A DNA stretch of 7,148 nt from positions 1 to 7,148 of the forward strand of contig CAIYKK010000417.1 of assembly GCA_903926695.1 (NCBI GenBank), read 5' to 3'. Positions within the stretch are counted from its first letter, which is position 1, and every line of letters starts with the position of its first letter. The translations under genes were made by a program, and so were the position numbers. The notes under the pieces were generated by a model. It was not told the DNA's origin and made no database searches. It saw only the letters and a program-made list of their open reading frames with translations. Positions 1 to 4,717 of the stretch are shown here, in pieces. This DNA comes from an uncultured Burkholderiales bacterium. GTDB taxonomy: Bacteria > Pseudomonadota > Gammaproteobacteria > Burkholderiales > Burkholderiaceae_C.

Positions 1-47
1 CATGGGCAGGTTTGACTGGTGAACAGAGATTCGACGGCAACACTCAT
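1..47 (-). CDS. 5' fragment of an unidentified minus-strand gene
   Basis: On the minus strand an ATG at 47-45 opens a frame that stays open to the window edge, reading MSVAVESLFTSQTCP. It is preceded by AGGAG with 8 nt spacing (AGGAGAGTTGGAA before ATG), which is a good ribosome binding site and the main reason to believe in it. Fifteen residues are too few to recognise a family, and I assign no function. It points away from the origin and is transcribed in the same direction as the trfA-like gene, although about 590 bases separate them. Genes beside a plasmid origin often concern partitioning or maintenance, but nothing in these residues shows that. Confidence 0.4.
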   Translation of the reverse strand, partial: MSVAVESLFTSQTCP

Positions 48-269
48 TTCCAACTCTCCTCATCCGGTTAAACAGCGCACATCATCCGCGCCTACAGGAG
101 CGTATTCTCCATGACAAGTTTCACACGGAATGACGAAAAGCCTTTTTTTCTGGTCGGCCTGGTTTTTCTCCCCCTCGTGTAGAGGGGGCCGGGGGGTTAG
201 CTGATTTGCCTGCAGGTGTTCATTTCGCCACGGGCTTGGGTTTTTGGCTGTTTTGCCAGATCACTTGTC
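48..269. other. Non-coding stretch between the left-edge gene and the terminator
   Basis: No frame here has a credible start, ribosome binding site and codon bias. It must contain the promoter of the left-edge minus-strand gene. The best -35-like hexamer on that strand is TTGTCA (complement of 113-118), but the hexamer 17 bp downstream (TAGGCG) is a poor -10, so I do not call a promoter. The stretch also has T-rich runs near 142-149 and 163-167 and the perfect hairpin at 170-188. Confidence 0.5.
170..188. repeat. Perfect inverted repeat, 7-bp stem with 5-nt loop
   Basis: CCCCCTC (170-176), loop GTGTA (177-181), GAGGGGG (182-188). The stem is all G-C apart from one A-T pair. Neither side is followed by a T-tract in the direction of transcription (plus strand continues CCGGGGGG; minus strand continues AGAAAAACC), so it does not look like a standard intrinsic terminator. 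It could be a protein-binding dyad, a pause hairpin or chance in GC-rich DNA. Confidence 0.4.
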
Positions 270-314
270 AAATGAGGAATCAGGCTCCTGCCGGGGTCTG
301 GTTCCTCATTTTTT
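270..314 (+). terminator. Rightward rho-independent terminator-like hairpin
   Basis: AAATGAGGAATCAG (270-283) pairs with CTGGTTCCTCATTT (298-311); 13 of 14 positions are Watson-Crick pairs and the other is a T/G wobble. The 14-nt loop is GCTCCTGCCGGGGT. The right arm runs into six Ts (309-314) on the plus strand. This is the form of an intrinsic terminator for a rightward transcript, but no rightward gene is visible upstream. It may end a short RNA, or shield the origin at 361-604 from transcription entering from the left. The minus-strand reading has only three Ts after the stem, so it would be weak for leftward transcripts. Confidence 0.6.
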
Positions 315-360
315 GCCTTCGATTGAAAGAACGGAGCTAAAAATCGCGCAGAACGCCAGG

Positions 361-402
361 GTTAAGAAAGAGGTTAAAGATAAGGTTAAAGAAGGTTATA
401 GG
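361..402. repeat. AT-rich direct repeats, probable DNA-unwinding element
   Basis: Four head-to-tail copies of a GTTAA-led unit: GTTAAGAAAGAG (361-372), GTTAAAGATAAG (373-384), GTTAAAGAAG (385-394) and GTTATAGG (395-402). The first two have a 12-bp period, the third is 10 bp and the last is truncated and degenerate. AT-rich tandem repeats beside a DnaA box and iterons are the usual form of the unwinding element of an iteron origin. The stretch stands out against GC-rich surroundings. Assignment as the melting site is inference from position and composition. Confidence 0.65.
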
Positions 403-404
403 GC

Positions 405-413
405 TGTGGATAA
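405..413 (-). promoter_or_regulatory. DnaA box
   Basis: TGTGGATAA on the plus strand is TTATCCACA on the minus strand, a perfect match to the high-affinity DnaA box. It lies 3 bp from the AT-rich repeats and 42 bp before the first iteron, the expected place for host DnaA to help open an iteron origin. Confidence 0.8.
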
Positions 414-455
414 CTACAAAAAACCTATATAAATCAACAGCTTAGCAAAACAGCG

Positions 456-540
456 CCGGGGGTCATAAGTCGTACTTCCGGGGGTCATAAGTCGTAGTGC
501 CGGGGGTCATAAGTCGTATGGGCGGGGGTCATAAGTCGTA
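456..540 (+). repeat. Iteron array A: four 19-bp iterons at 22-bp spacing
   Basis: Copies at 456-474, 478-496, 500-518 and 522-540. The unit is CCGGGGGTCATAAGTCGTA; the first three are identical and the fourth begins with G instead of C. All face the same way and start exactly 22 bp apart, so that bound initiators would lie on the same face of the helix (about two turns). The 3-bp linkers differ in sequence (CTT, GTG, TGG), so the 19-mer is the conserved binding unit. Confidence 0.9.
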
Positions 541-563
541 TAAACGTGAAAAACGCGATTTTT

Positions 564-604
564 CCGGGGGTCTTAAGTCGTATCGCCGGGGGTCTTAAGT
601 CGTA
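564..604 (+). repeat. Iteron array B: two variant 19-bp iterons
   Basis: Copies at 564-582 and 586-604, both CCGGGGGTCTTAAGTCGTA, again 22 bp apart and in the same orientation as array A. They differ from array A by one base (TCTTAAG for TCATAAG). They start 42 bp, not 44, after the last array A iteron, so the two arrays are slightly out of phase. A different affinity for the initiator, for example a copy-control role, is possible but not shown. Confidence 0.85.
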
Positions 605-639
605 TGCCTGACTGAACCGGTCGCGGGACCAAAAAAGCG

Positions 640-1602
640 TCAAAACGCGCTCAAAACCGGGAGTGATAAGGCGCATGGATCATCTTTCTTTTTCGGCGCC
701 CGCTCGACATGGACCAGCCCAGCCCGGCTAATCTCAAAACCCAGCAGAAAACCGGTCTCCTGCAGCGCCTGCAGCGCACGCTTGAGCGACTTTTTGGCTT
801 CGCGCAGGCGCTCCTTGCGTTTGGACTGGCGCGCCGCTTCGTCCAGCAGCCGGTCTTCGTCGGTTTCTAGCGTGAGCCCGGCGCCGATGGCCAGCGTTTC
901 CACCCGGTGGTCGAACGGCTCGCGGTGCGAGGAGAAAAAGCCGTGCAGCCAGGTCGCCACGCCGCCGGGCAGGGCCAGGCGGGTTTCCCAGTCCAGGCGG
1001 CTGTAGAGTTTGTCGAACAGGAATAGCAGCTCGTCGTCCTTGTCGAACACCTGCACCCGCCACGGCGTATCCTGGCCTCTGGCGTATTCGTATTTGGCGA
1101 TCAGCTTGGTGCTCATGCCCTTGTCAAAGCGGCTGGAGTACACCTCCAGCCCACTGGTGGCCAGGCGCCGGATGGAAGTCAGCAGCCGGGCGTAGTTTTC
1201 GCCCTTGTTCGGCCAGTTGATGGCTTTTAAAAAGCTGTGCGGCGTGAACGACACCCACTCCGAGCGCGCCACCTTCGACAGATGCACCAGCTGCATCCAG
1301 ACGGTTTCATCGTCCTGGCGCAGTTCCTCGCCGATGTAAATCACCTCGCCGCCGCCCAGCACCGGCACCACCAGCGGCGCCTTGGCGCGGTACATCTCAC
1401 GCGGCTCCTTGCGGTTGCGCGAGGAAAACACCGCGCAGCGCACCAGCTCGTTGGGAATGCCGCGCTCGCTCTCGGGCCACAGGATGAGCTGCCCGGCCGC
1501 GTGGCGCACGCTCAGCTCGTCGCGCTGGCGGGTGTGCGATTTGGCCAGCGCCTTCTCGGCCAGCGCGCGGACATCGACCGCCTTGTTTTTTGAAGTTGCC
1601 AT
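640..1602 (-). CDS. trfA: TrfA-family plasmid replication initiator protein
   Basis: Predicted 320-residue initiator that would bind the adjacent iterons and, with host DnaA and helicase, start plasmid replication. Residues 48-70 (from RGIPNELVRCAVFSSRNR) match the conserved start of the TrfA family core of IncP-type plasmids. The rest fits two winged-helix DNA-binding domains, with a basic helical stretch at about 258-280 in the second. I chose the ATG at 1602 because AAAGG (1608-1612) lies 5 nt upstream. A GTG at 1656 would add 18 residues but has no Shine-Dalgarno and lies almost at the candidate transcription start. The length is in the range of TrfA proteins (RK2 makes a long and a short form). 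The gene is divergent from nifB. Its last codons overlap a degenerate iteron (657-675). Other plasmid Rep families are possible but fit less well. Confidence 0.85.
   Translation of the reverse strand: MATSKNKAVDVRALAEKALAKSHTRQRDELSVRHAAGQLILWPESERGIPNELVRCAVFSSRNRKEPREMYRAKAPLVVPVLGGGEVIYIGEELRQDDETVWMQLVHLSKVARSEWVSFTPHSFLKAINWPNKGENYARLLTSIRRLATSGLEVYSSRFDKGMSTKLIAKYEYARGQDTPWRVQVFDKDDELLFLFDKLYSRLDWETRLALPGGVATWLHGFFSSHREPFDHRVETLAIGAGLTLETDEDRLLDEAARQSKRKERLREAKKSLKRALQALQETGFLLGFEISRAGLVHVERAPKKKDDPCALSLPVLSAF
657..675 (+). repeat. Degenerate seventh iteron inside the trfA-like gene
   Basis: CCGGGAGTGATAAGGCGCA matches the array A iteron at 15 of 19 positions, in the same orientation. 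It starts 71 bp after the last good iteron, so it is not on the 22-bp phase. It lies within the last codons of the initiator gene. It may be a weak binding site or a relic of a longer array. Confidence 0.45.
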
Positions 1603-1670
1603 GCTTGCCTTTGTGTGCTGCCGCCCGGCCAGTTCCCCATTCTCGGTTTCCAGCACCGGGCAAAAAGACG

Positions 1671-1676
1671 GTTATA
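1671..1676 (-). promoter_or_regulatory. Candidate sigma-70 -10 box for trfA
   Basis: On the minus strand TATAAC (5 of 6 to TATAAT) lies about 70 nt upstream of the chosen trfA start. The -35 region at about 1692-1698 is poor (GCAACA, 3 of 6, at 16-bp spacing). A transcript would begin near 1664 and give a leader of about 60 nt. This is the best sigma-70-like signal I find for the gene, but it is weak by itself. Confidence 0.3.
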
Positions 1677-1701
1677 CCGCTTGCGCGGCGCTTGTTGCCT
1701 T

Positions 1702-1717
1702 TGTCGCATCACTGACA
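1702..1717 (+). promoter_or_regulatory. NifA upstream activator sequence, distal
   Basis: TGTCGCATCACTGACA fits the NifA binding consensus TGT-N10-ACA. It shares its first eight bases (TGTCGCAT) with the proximal site and starts 40 bp before it. It lies about 110-125 bp upstream of the predicted nifB transcription start, within the usual range for enhancer-type activation of a sigma-54 promoter. Confidence 0.7.
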
Positions 1718-1741
1718 AGGCTTTTTCAACAATGTGCGCCG

Positions 1742-1757
1742 TGTCGCATGCGCGACA
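1742..1757 (+). promoter_or_regulatory. NifA upstream activator sequence, proximal
   Basis: TGTCGCATGCGCGACA fits TGT-N10-ACA and is a strong dyad: TGTCGC and GCGACA are exact reverse complements around ATGC. It lies about 70-86 bp upstream of the predicted nifB start site. With the IHF site and the sigma-54 promoter following in order, this is the standard layout for NifA-dependent nif promoters. Confidence 0.8.
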
Positions 1758-1771
1758 TCCGACAATTTTTG

Positions 1772-1784
1772 TAAACCCTTGATT
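1772..1784 (-). promoter_or_regulatory. IHF binding site
   Basis: On the minus strand AATCAAGGGTTTA matches all positions of the IHF consensus WATCAANNNNTTR. It lies midway between the proximal NifA site (ends 1757) and the -24 element (starts 1802). There, IHF bending would bring NifA to the sigma-54 polymerase, as known for other nif promoters. Confidence 0.7.
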
Positions 1785-1801
1785 TCAAAGGATTTTTAAG
1801 G

Positions 1802-1817
1802 TGGCATGAATTTAGCT
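1802..1817 (+). promoter_or_regulatory. Sigma-54 (-24/-12) promoter of the nifB operon
   Basis: TGGCATGAATTTAGCT has the invariant GG-N10-GC spacing (GG at 1803-1804, GC at 1815-1816) and is close to the consensus TGGCAC-N5-TTGC. It deviates with T for C in the -24 block and A for T next to the -12 GC. Transcription would start near 1828, leaving a leader of about 36 nt before nifB. NifA sites and an IHF site upstream support it. I see no other good sigma-54 promoter in front of the downstream genes. Confidence 0.75.
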
Positions 1818-1863
1818 AGAGAACCCGCATGCGGTCACCGTAGGCTGCGAAAAGGGTTTTTCC

Positions 1864-3459
1864 ATGCAAGCAAGCACGCTTACCGGCGCCATGCCCGCGA
1901 CGACGTATGTCAGCATCGGCCAGATCAAACCCCTGGGCGCGGCCCTTGAAGCGCCGCAAAGCGCCAGCGGTTGCGACTCCCAAGGCGGCGAGGACAAGGC
2001 CAGCTGCGGCTCCTCCGACGGCCCGGCCGACATGTCGCCGGAAATCTGGGAAAAGGTCAAAAACCATCCCTGCTACTCCGAAGAAGCGCATCACCACTAC
2101 GCCCGCATGCACGTCGCCGTCGCCCCGGCGTGCAACATCCAGTGCAACTACTGCAACCGCAAATACGACTGCTCCAACGAATCGCGCCCCGGCGTGGTCA
2201 GCCAAAAGCTCACGCCTGAACAAGCCGTGAAAAAAGTCGTCGCCGTCGCCAGCGAGATTCCGCAGATGACGGTGCTTGGCGTGGCTGGCCCCGGCGACGC
2301 GCTGGCCAATCCGGCGAAGACGTTTGAAACCTTCCGCATGCTCCAAGAGCAAGCGCCCGACATCAAGCTGTGCATTTCCACCAACGGCCTGGCGCTGCCC
2401 GACCTGGTCGATGAAATCTGCAAATACAACGTCGATCACGTCACCATCACCATCAACATGGTCGATCCGGTGATCGGCGCGAAAATTTACCCGTGGATTT
2501 TCTGGAACCACAAGCGCATCACCGGCATTGAAGCGGCCACCATCCTGCACGAGCGCCAGATGCTTGGGCTGGAAATGCTCACCGCGCGCGGCGTGCTGAC
2601 CAAGGTCAATTCGGTGTTGATTCCCGGCGTCAACGACGAGCACATGATTGAAGTGAACCGCGAAGTCAAAAAGCGCGGCGCTTTCCTGCACAACATCATG
2701 CCGCTGATCTCCGAGGCCGAGCACGGCACGGTGTTTGGCCTGACCGGCCAGCGCGGCCCGACGGCTTCCGAACTCAAAGCCGTGCAGGACGCCTGCATGG
2801 GCGGCGCCAATTTAATGCGCCACTGCCGCCAGTGCCGCGCCGATGCCGTCGGCCTGCTGGGCGAAGACCGCAGCGAAGAGTTCACGCTGGACAAGCTGGA
2901 GCAGATGGAAGTCGTTTATGACCTGGACAAGCGCCGCAGCTACCAAGATCAGGTCGAAGTCGAGCGCCAGGCCCAGCACGCCGCCAAGCAGGAAGCCCTC
3001 GCCGCCGCCAGCGCCATCAAGGTCTCTGAAGACCTGCAAGTCCTTGTCGCCGTGGCGACCAAAGGCGGCGGGCGCGTCAACGAACACTTCGGCCACGTCA
3101 CCGAGTTTCAGGTGTTTCAGGTGTCGGCGACTGAAGCGCTGTTTGTCGGCCACCGCCGCGTGGACCAGTATTGCCAGGGCGGCGCGGGCGACGACGAGCA
3201 ATTGCCCTCGGTCGTGCGCGCCATCAACGACTGTCACGCCGTGCTGGTCGCCAAGATCGGCGCCTGCCCGAAAGACGAGCTGACCGCCGCCGGAATCGAG
3301 CCGGTGGACCAGTACGTCGGCGAGTTCATCGAAAAAGCCGCGCTTGACTGGTTCAACGACTACCGCGCCCGCATTGCCAGCGGCGCCGTCACCCATCAAA
3401 ACCGTGGCGACGCACAAATCCGCCAGGGCGCTTTCACCAGCGTGGCCCAGGCCGCCTGA
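1864..3459 (+). CDS. nifB: NifB, radical-SAM FeMo-cofactor precursor (NifB-co) synthase with C-terminal NifX-like domain
   Basis: NifB fuses two [4Fe-4S] clusters and inserts a SAM-derived carbide to make NifB-co, the precursor of the nitrogenase active-site cofactor. The 531-residue protein has the NifB signature [20 protein letters not shown] (68-87). The radical-SAM motif Cys90-X3-Cys94-X2-Cys97 follows directly, with the glycine-rich SAM-contact stretch GVAGPGD at 139-145. His320-Cys-Arg-Gln-Cys324 provides late cysteines thought to help hold the extra clusters. After a charged linker (about 360-390), residues 392-500 form a NifX/NafY-type cofactor-binding domain with NEHFGH at 406-411. 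The length is typical for two-domain NifB. The start at 1864 has an AAGGG-like ribosome site 7 nt upstream and lies 36 nt from the predicted sigma-54 start. It heads the operon, and no key residue is missing. Confidence 0.97.
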   Translation: MQASTLTGAMPATTYVSIGQIKPLGAALEAPQSASGCDSQGGEDKASCGSSDGPADMSPEIWEKVKNHPCYSEEAHHHYARMHVAVAPACNIQCNYCNRKYDCSNESRPGVVSQKLTPEQAVKKVVAVASEIPQMTVLGVAGPGDALANPAKTFETFRMLQEQAPDIKLCISTNGLALPDLVDEICKYNVDHVTITINMVDPVIGAKIYPWIFWNHKRITGIEAATILHERQMLGLEMLTARGVLTKVNSVLIPGVNDEHMIEVNREVKKRGAFLHNIMPLISEAEHGTVFGLTGQRGPTASELKAVQDACMGGANLMRHCRQCRADAVGLLGEDRSEEFTLDKLEQMEVVYDLDKRRSYQDQVEVERQAQHAAKQEALAAASAIKVSEDLQVLVAVATKGGGRVNEHFGHVTEFQVFQVSATEALFVGHRRVDQYCQGGAGDDEQLPSVVRAINDCHAVLVAKIGACPKDELTAAGIEPVDQYVGEFIEKAALDWFNDYRARIASGAVTHQNRGDAQIRQGAFTSVAQAA

Positions 3460-3496
3460 TTTTTCCCCCGACCCCAACCTTAACCGGAGACCCACC

Positions 3497-3691
3497 ATGC
3501 CCATGAAGATCATCGCTTCCACCTGCTCCGCCTGCTCCGCCTGCGAGCCAGAGTGCCCGAACGTCGCCATCCGCGAGAAAAACGGCACCTACATCATCGA
3601 CCCGAAAAAATGCACCGACTGCGAAGGCCACTACGACGAGCCGCAGTGCGTGGCCGTCTGCCCGGTCGATGGCTGCATCGTCAAAGTCTGA
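3497..3691 (+). CDS. fdxN: FdxN-type 2[4Fe-4S] ferredoxin
   Basis: A 64-residue low-potential ferredoxin, 37 nt after nifB, the usual place of fdxN. In Azotobacter FdxN supports NifB-co formation, so electron supply to NifB is the likely job. Eight cysteines are arranged for two [4Fe-4S] clusters: Cys10-X2-Cys13-X2-Cys16-X3-Cys20-Pro, then Cys39-X2-Cys42-X8-Cys51-X3-Cys55-Pro. The eight-residue insertion in the second motif is characteristic of the Nif/Fdx subgroup, and a ninth cysteine (Cys60) follows. I chose the ATG at 3497, with GGAG about 10 nt upstream; an in-frame ATG two codons later is possible. The frame is open further upstream, but that part overlaps nifB and has no ferredoxin similarity. 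Confidence 0.93.
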   Translation: MPMKIIASTCSACSACEPECPNVAIREKNGTYIIDPKKCTDCEGHYDEPQCVAVCPVDGCIVKV

Positions 3692-3713
3692 ACCTGCTTC
3701 TCAAAGGAACACC

Positions 3714-4121
3714 ATGCTGCCCAACGTCACCATCACCCCCGCTGCGGCGAAGTTCATTCAGCGCATCGTGCGTTTTTCCGGCCTGGGCGCGGGCGCAGGT
3801 TTCCGCCTGAGCGTCACCCCCGGCGGCTGCTCGGGCTACAGCTCCGAGTTCAGCGCCGAGGCCGCGCCCCAGACCGGCGAGCAGACGCTGGAAATCGACG
3901 GCATGCGCCTGTTTCTGGGCGCTGAAAGCCGCTTGATGCTCCAAGGGTTGACCATCGACTTCACCGAAACGCCGACCCAGTCCGGCTTGAGCTTCATCAA
4001 CCCGAACAAGGCGCCCTGCGCCTGCAGCAGCGCCGAAACCGGCGCGCCCGCCGCGCCCAGCGGCGTGACGAAAATCGAGCTCAGCTCGATTGCCCGCCCC
4101 GCGCCGACGCTGGCCTCCTGA
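3714..4121 (+). CDS. hesB: HesB/IscA-like A-type iron-sulfur carrier
   Basis: A 135-residue A-type carrier protein, a family that holds an Fe-S cluster or iron and passes it to target apoproteins. The three family cysteines are present: Cys39 in TPGGCSGY, and Cys102 and Cys104 in NPNKAPCAC near the C-terminus. The Cys-X1-Cys pair and the preceding Asn-Pro match IscA/HesB, although this copy has CAC where the family usually has CGC. About 30 residues (106-135), rich in Ala and Pro, extend past the family core; their role is unknown. The start at 3714 has AAAGGA 6 nt upstream. It lies 22 nt after fdxN in the same direction, so cluster supply for nitrogenase or for NifB is the probable role. It is not the separate IscA of the housekeeping isc operon, judging by context. 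Confidence 0.88.
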   Translation: MLPNVTITPAAAKFIQRIVRFSGLGAGAGFRLSVTPGGCSGYSSEFSAEAAPQTGEQTLEIDGMRLFLGAESRLMLQGLTIDFTETPTQSGLSFINPNKAPCACSSAETGAPAAPSGVTKIELSSIARPAPTLAS

Positions 4122-4147
4122 GCATTTAACCCGCCAAGAGCCGCATC

Positions 4148-4717
4148 ATGGACGCAGCCAGCCTGGGTTTTGACAGCAGCCTGGCGGCCTTTGCCGACGG
4201 CGCTCTGGGCGGCGGCCTGAGCCCGCAGGTCGAGGCGCTGATTCAACAGGCCGGGCTGCTGCGCCATCTGCCGCACGAGGCGCTGCCGCTGCTAGAGCAG
4301 GCCAGAGCCGCCGCGCCGCGTCACCCCGCGCCGGTGATTGCGCTGTACCGCTTTTATTTTTACGGCCACGAGCTTGCCCACGCCCGCGCTGCGGGCGAAG
4401 ACGCCCTCGCCATTGCCCGCAACGCCCTCGGCCCCAATTTTGGCGACCAGCCGCCCAGCGATGATGCCGTGCAGGGCGACGCCGCCGTGCGTTTTTACCT
4501 GTTCACGCTCAAAGGGCTGGCGTATTTAAATTTGCGCCTCGACGATTTTGAAGAGGCGCGCCTGCTGCTGGGCGAGCTGCGCCGCCTCGATCCGCAAGAC
4601 TGCCTGGGCGGCGCGCTGCTGGCGCAGGTGCTGGCCCGCCACGAGGCGGGCGACGATGCCGACAAGTTCGCCGCCTACCCGGTGCGCGGCTGGAGCGGCG
4701 GCGGGCCTGCGCTATGA
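4148..4717 (+). CDS. TPR-repeat protein of the nifB operon
   Basis: A 189-residue, leucine/alanine-rich, mostly helical protein with no signal peptide or membrane segment, so probably cytoplasmic. Residues 118-151 (from LFTLKGLAYLNLRLDDFEEA) fit the tetratricopeptide consensus well, with Gly, Tyr, Ala and the closing Leu-Asp-Pro in place. A weaker repeat covers about 42-75 (EALPLLEQARAAAPRHP), separated by a loop with PPSDD near 102-106. TPR proteins are scaffolds for protein contacts. Small TPR proteins are found beside the LRV gene in other proteobacterial nif clusters, but I know of no assigned function. The ATG at 4148 follows AAGAG by about 7 nt. The stop overlaps the next start by 4 nt (ATGA), implying translational coupling with the LRV protein. 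Confidence 0.8.
   Translation: MDAASLGFDSSLAAFADGALGGGLSPQVEALIQQAGLLRHLPHEALPLLEQARAAAPRHPAPVIALYRFYFYGHELAHARAAGEDALAIARNALGPNFGDQPPSDDAVQGDAAVRFYLFTLKGLAYLNLRLDDFEEARLLLGELRRLDPQDCLGGALLAQVLARHEAGDDADKFAAYPVRGWSGGGPAL

Larger units (their letters stand above)
361..604. other. oriV: Vegetative replication origin (oriV) of an iteron plasmid
   Basis: In order: AT-rich repeats (361-402), a perfect DnaA box (405-413), an AT-rich stretch (414-450), four iterons (456-540), a 23-bp mostly AT-rich spacer (541-563) and two more iterons (564-604). The initiator gene ends 36 bp further on, at 640, and is read toward the origin. This combination is the established architecture of iteron-controlled proteobacterial plasmids, where the initiator binds the iterons and DnaA plus initiator melt the AT-rich element. 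Whether this origin is the active one of its replicon cannot be seen here. Confidence 0.8.

Noticed and set aside
244..432. 62-codon plus-strand frame across the terminator and AT-rich repeats
   Set aside because: It begins at TTG without a ribosome site and runs through the hairpin, the unwinding repeats and the DnaA box. Its Lys-rich end simply reflects the AT-rich repeats.
456..604. Direct repeats considered as a CRISPR array
   Set aside because: The 22-bp period leaves only 3-bp linkers and no spacers, and the array sits beside a DnaA box and initiator gene, so they are iterons.
485..676. 63-codon minus-strand frame across the iterons
   Set aside because: Its repeated residues come from translating the iterons, and it overlaps the end of the initiator gene.
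1822..1858. Possible hairpin AACCC/GGGTT that would hide the nifB ribosome site
   Set aside because: The left arm (1822-1826) lies upstream of the predicted sigma-54 start near 1828, so it would not be in the transcript. The 10-bp palindrome at 1825-1834 straddles the same start.
1816..2724. 302-codon minus-strand frame opposite nifB
   Set aside because: Shadow of the strong third-position GC bias of nifB. It covers the sigma-54 leader and the radical-SAM motif and has no ribosome site or recognisable family.
2812..3588. 258-codon minus-strand frame opposite nifB and fdxN
   Set aside because: Antisense shadow with Ala/Val/Gly/Asp-rich composition from reversed GC-rich codons, opposite two well-identified genes.
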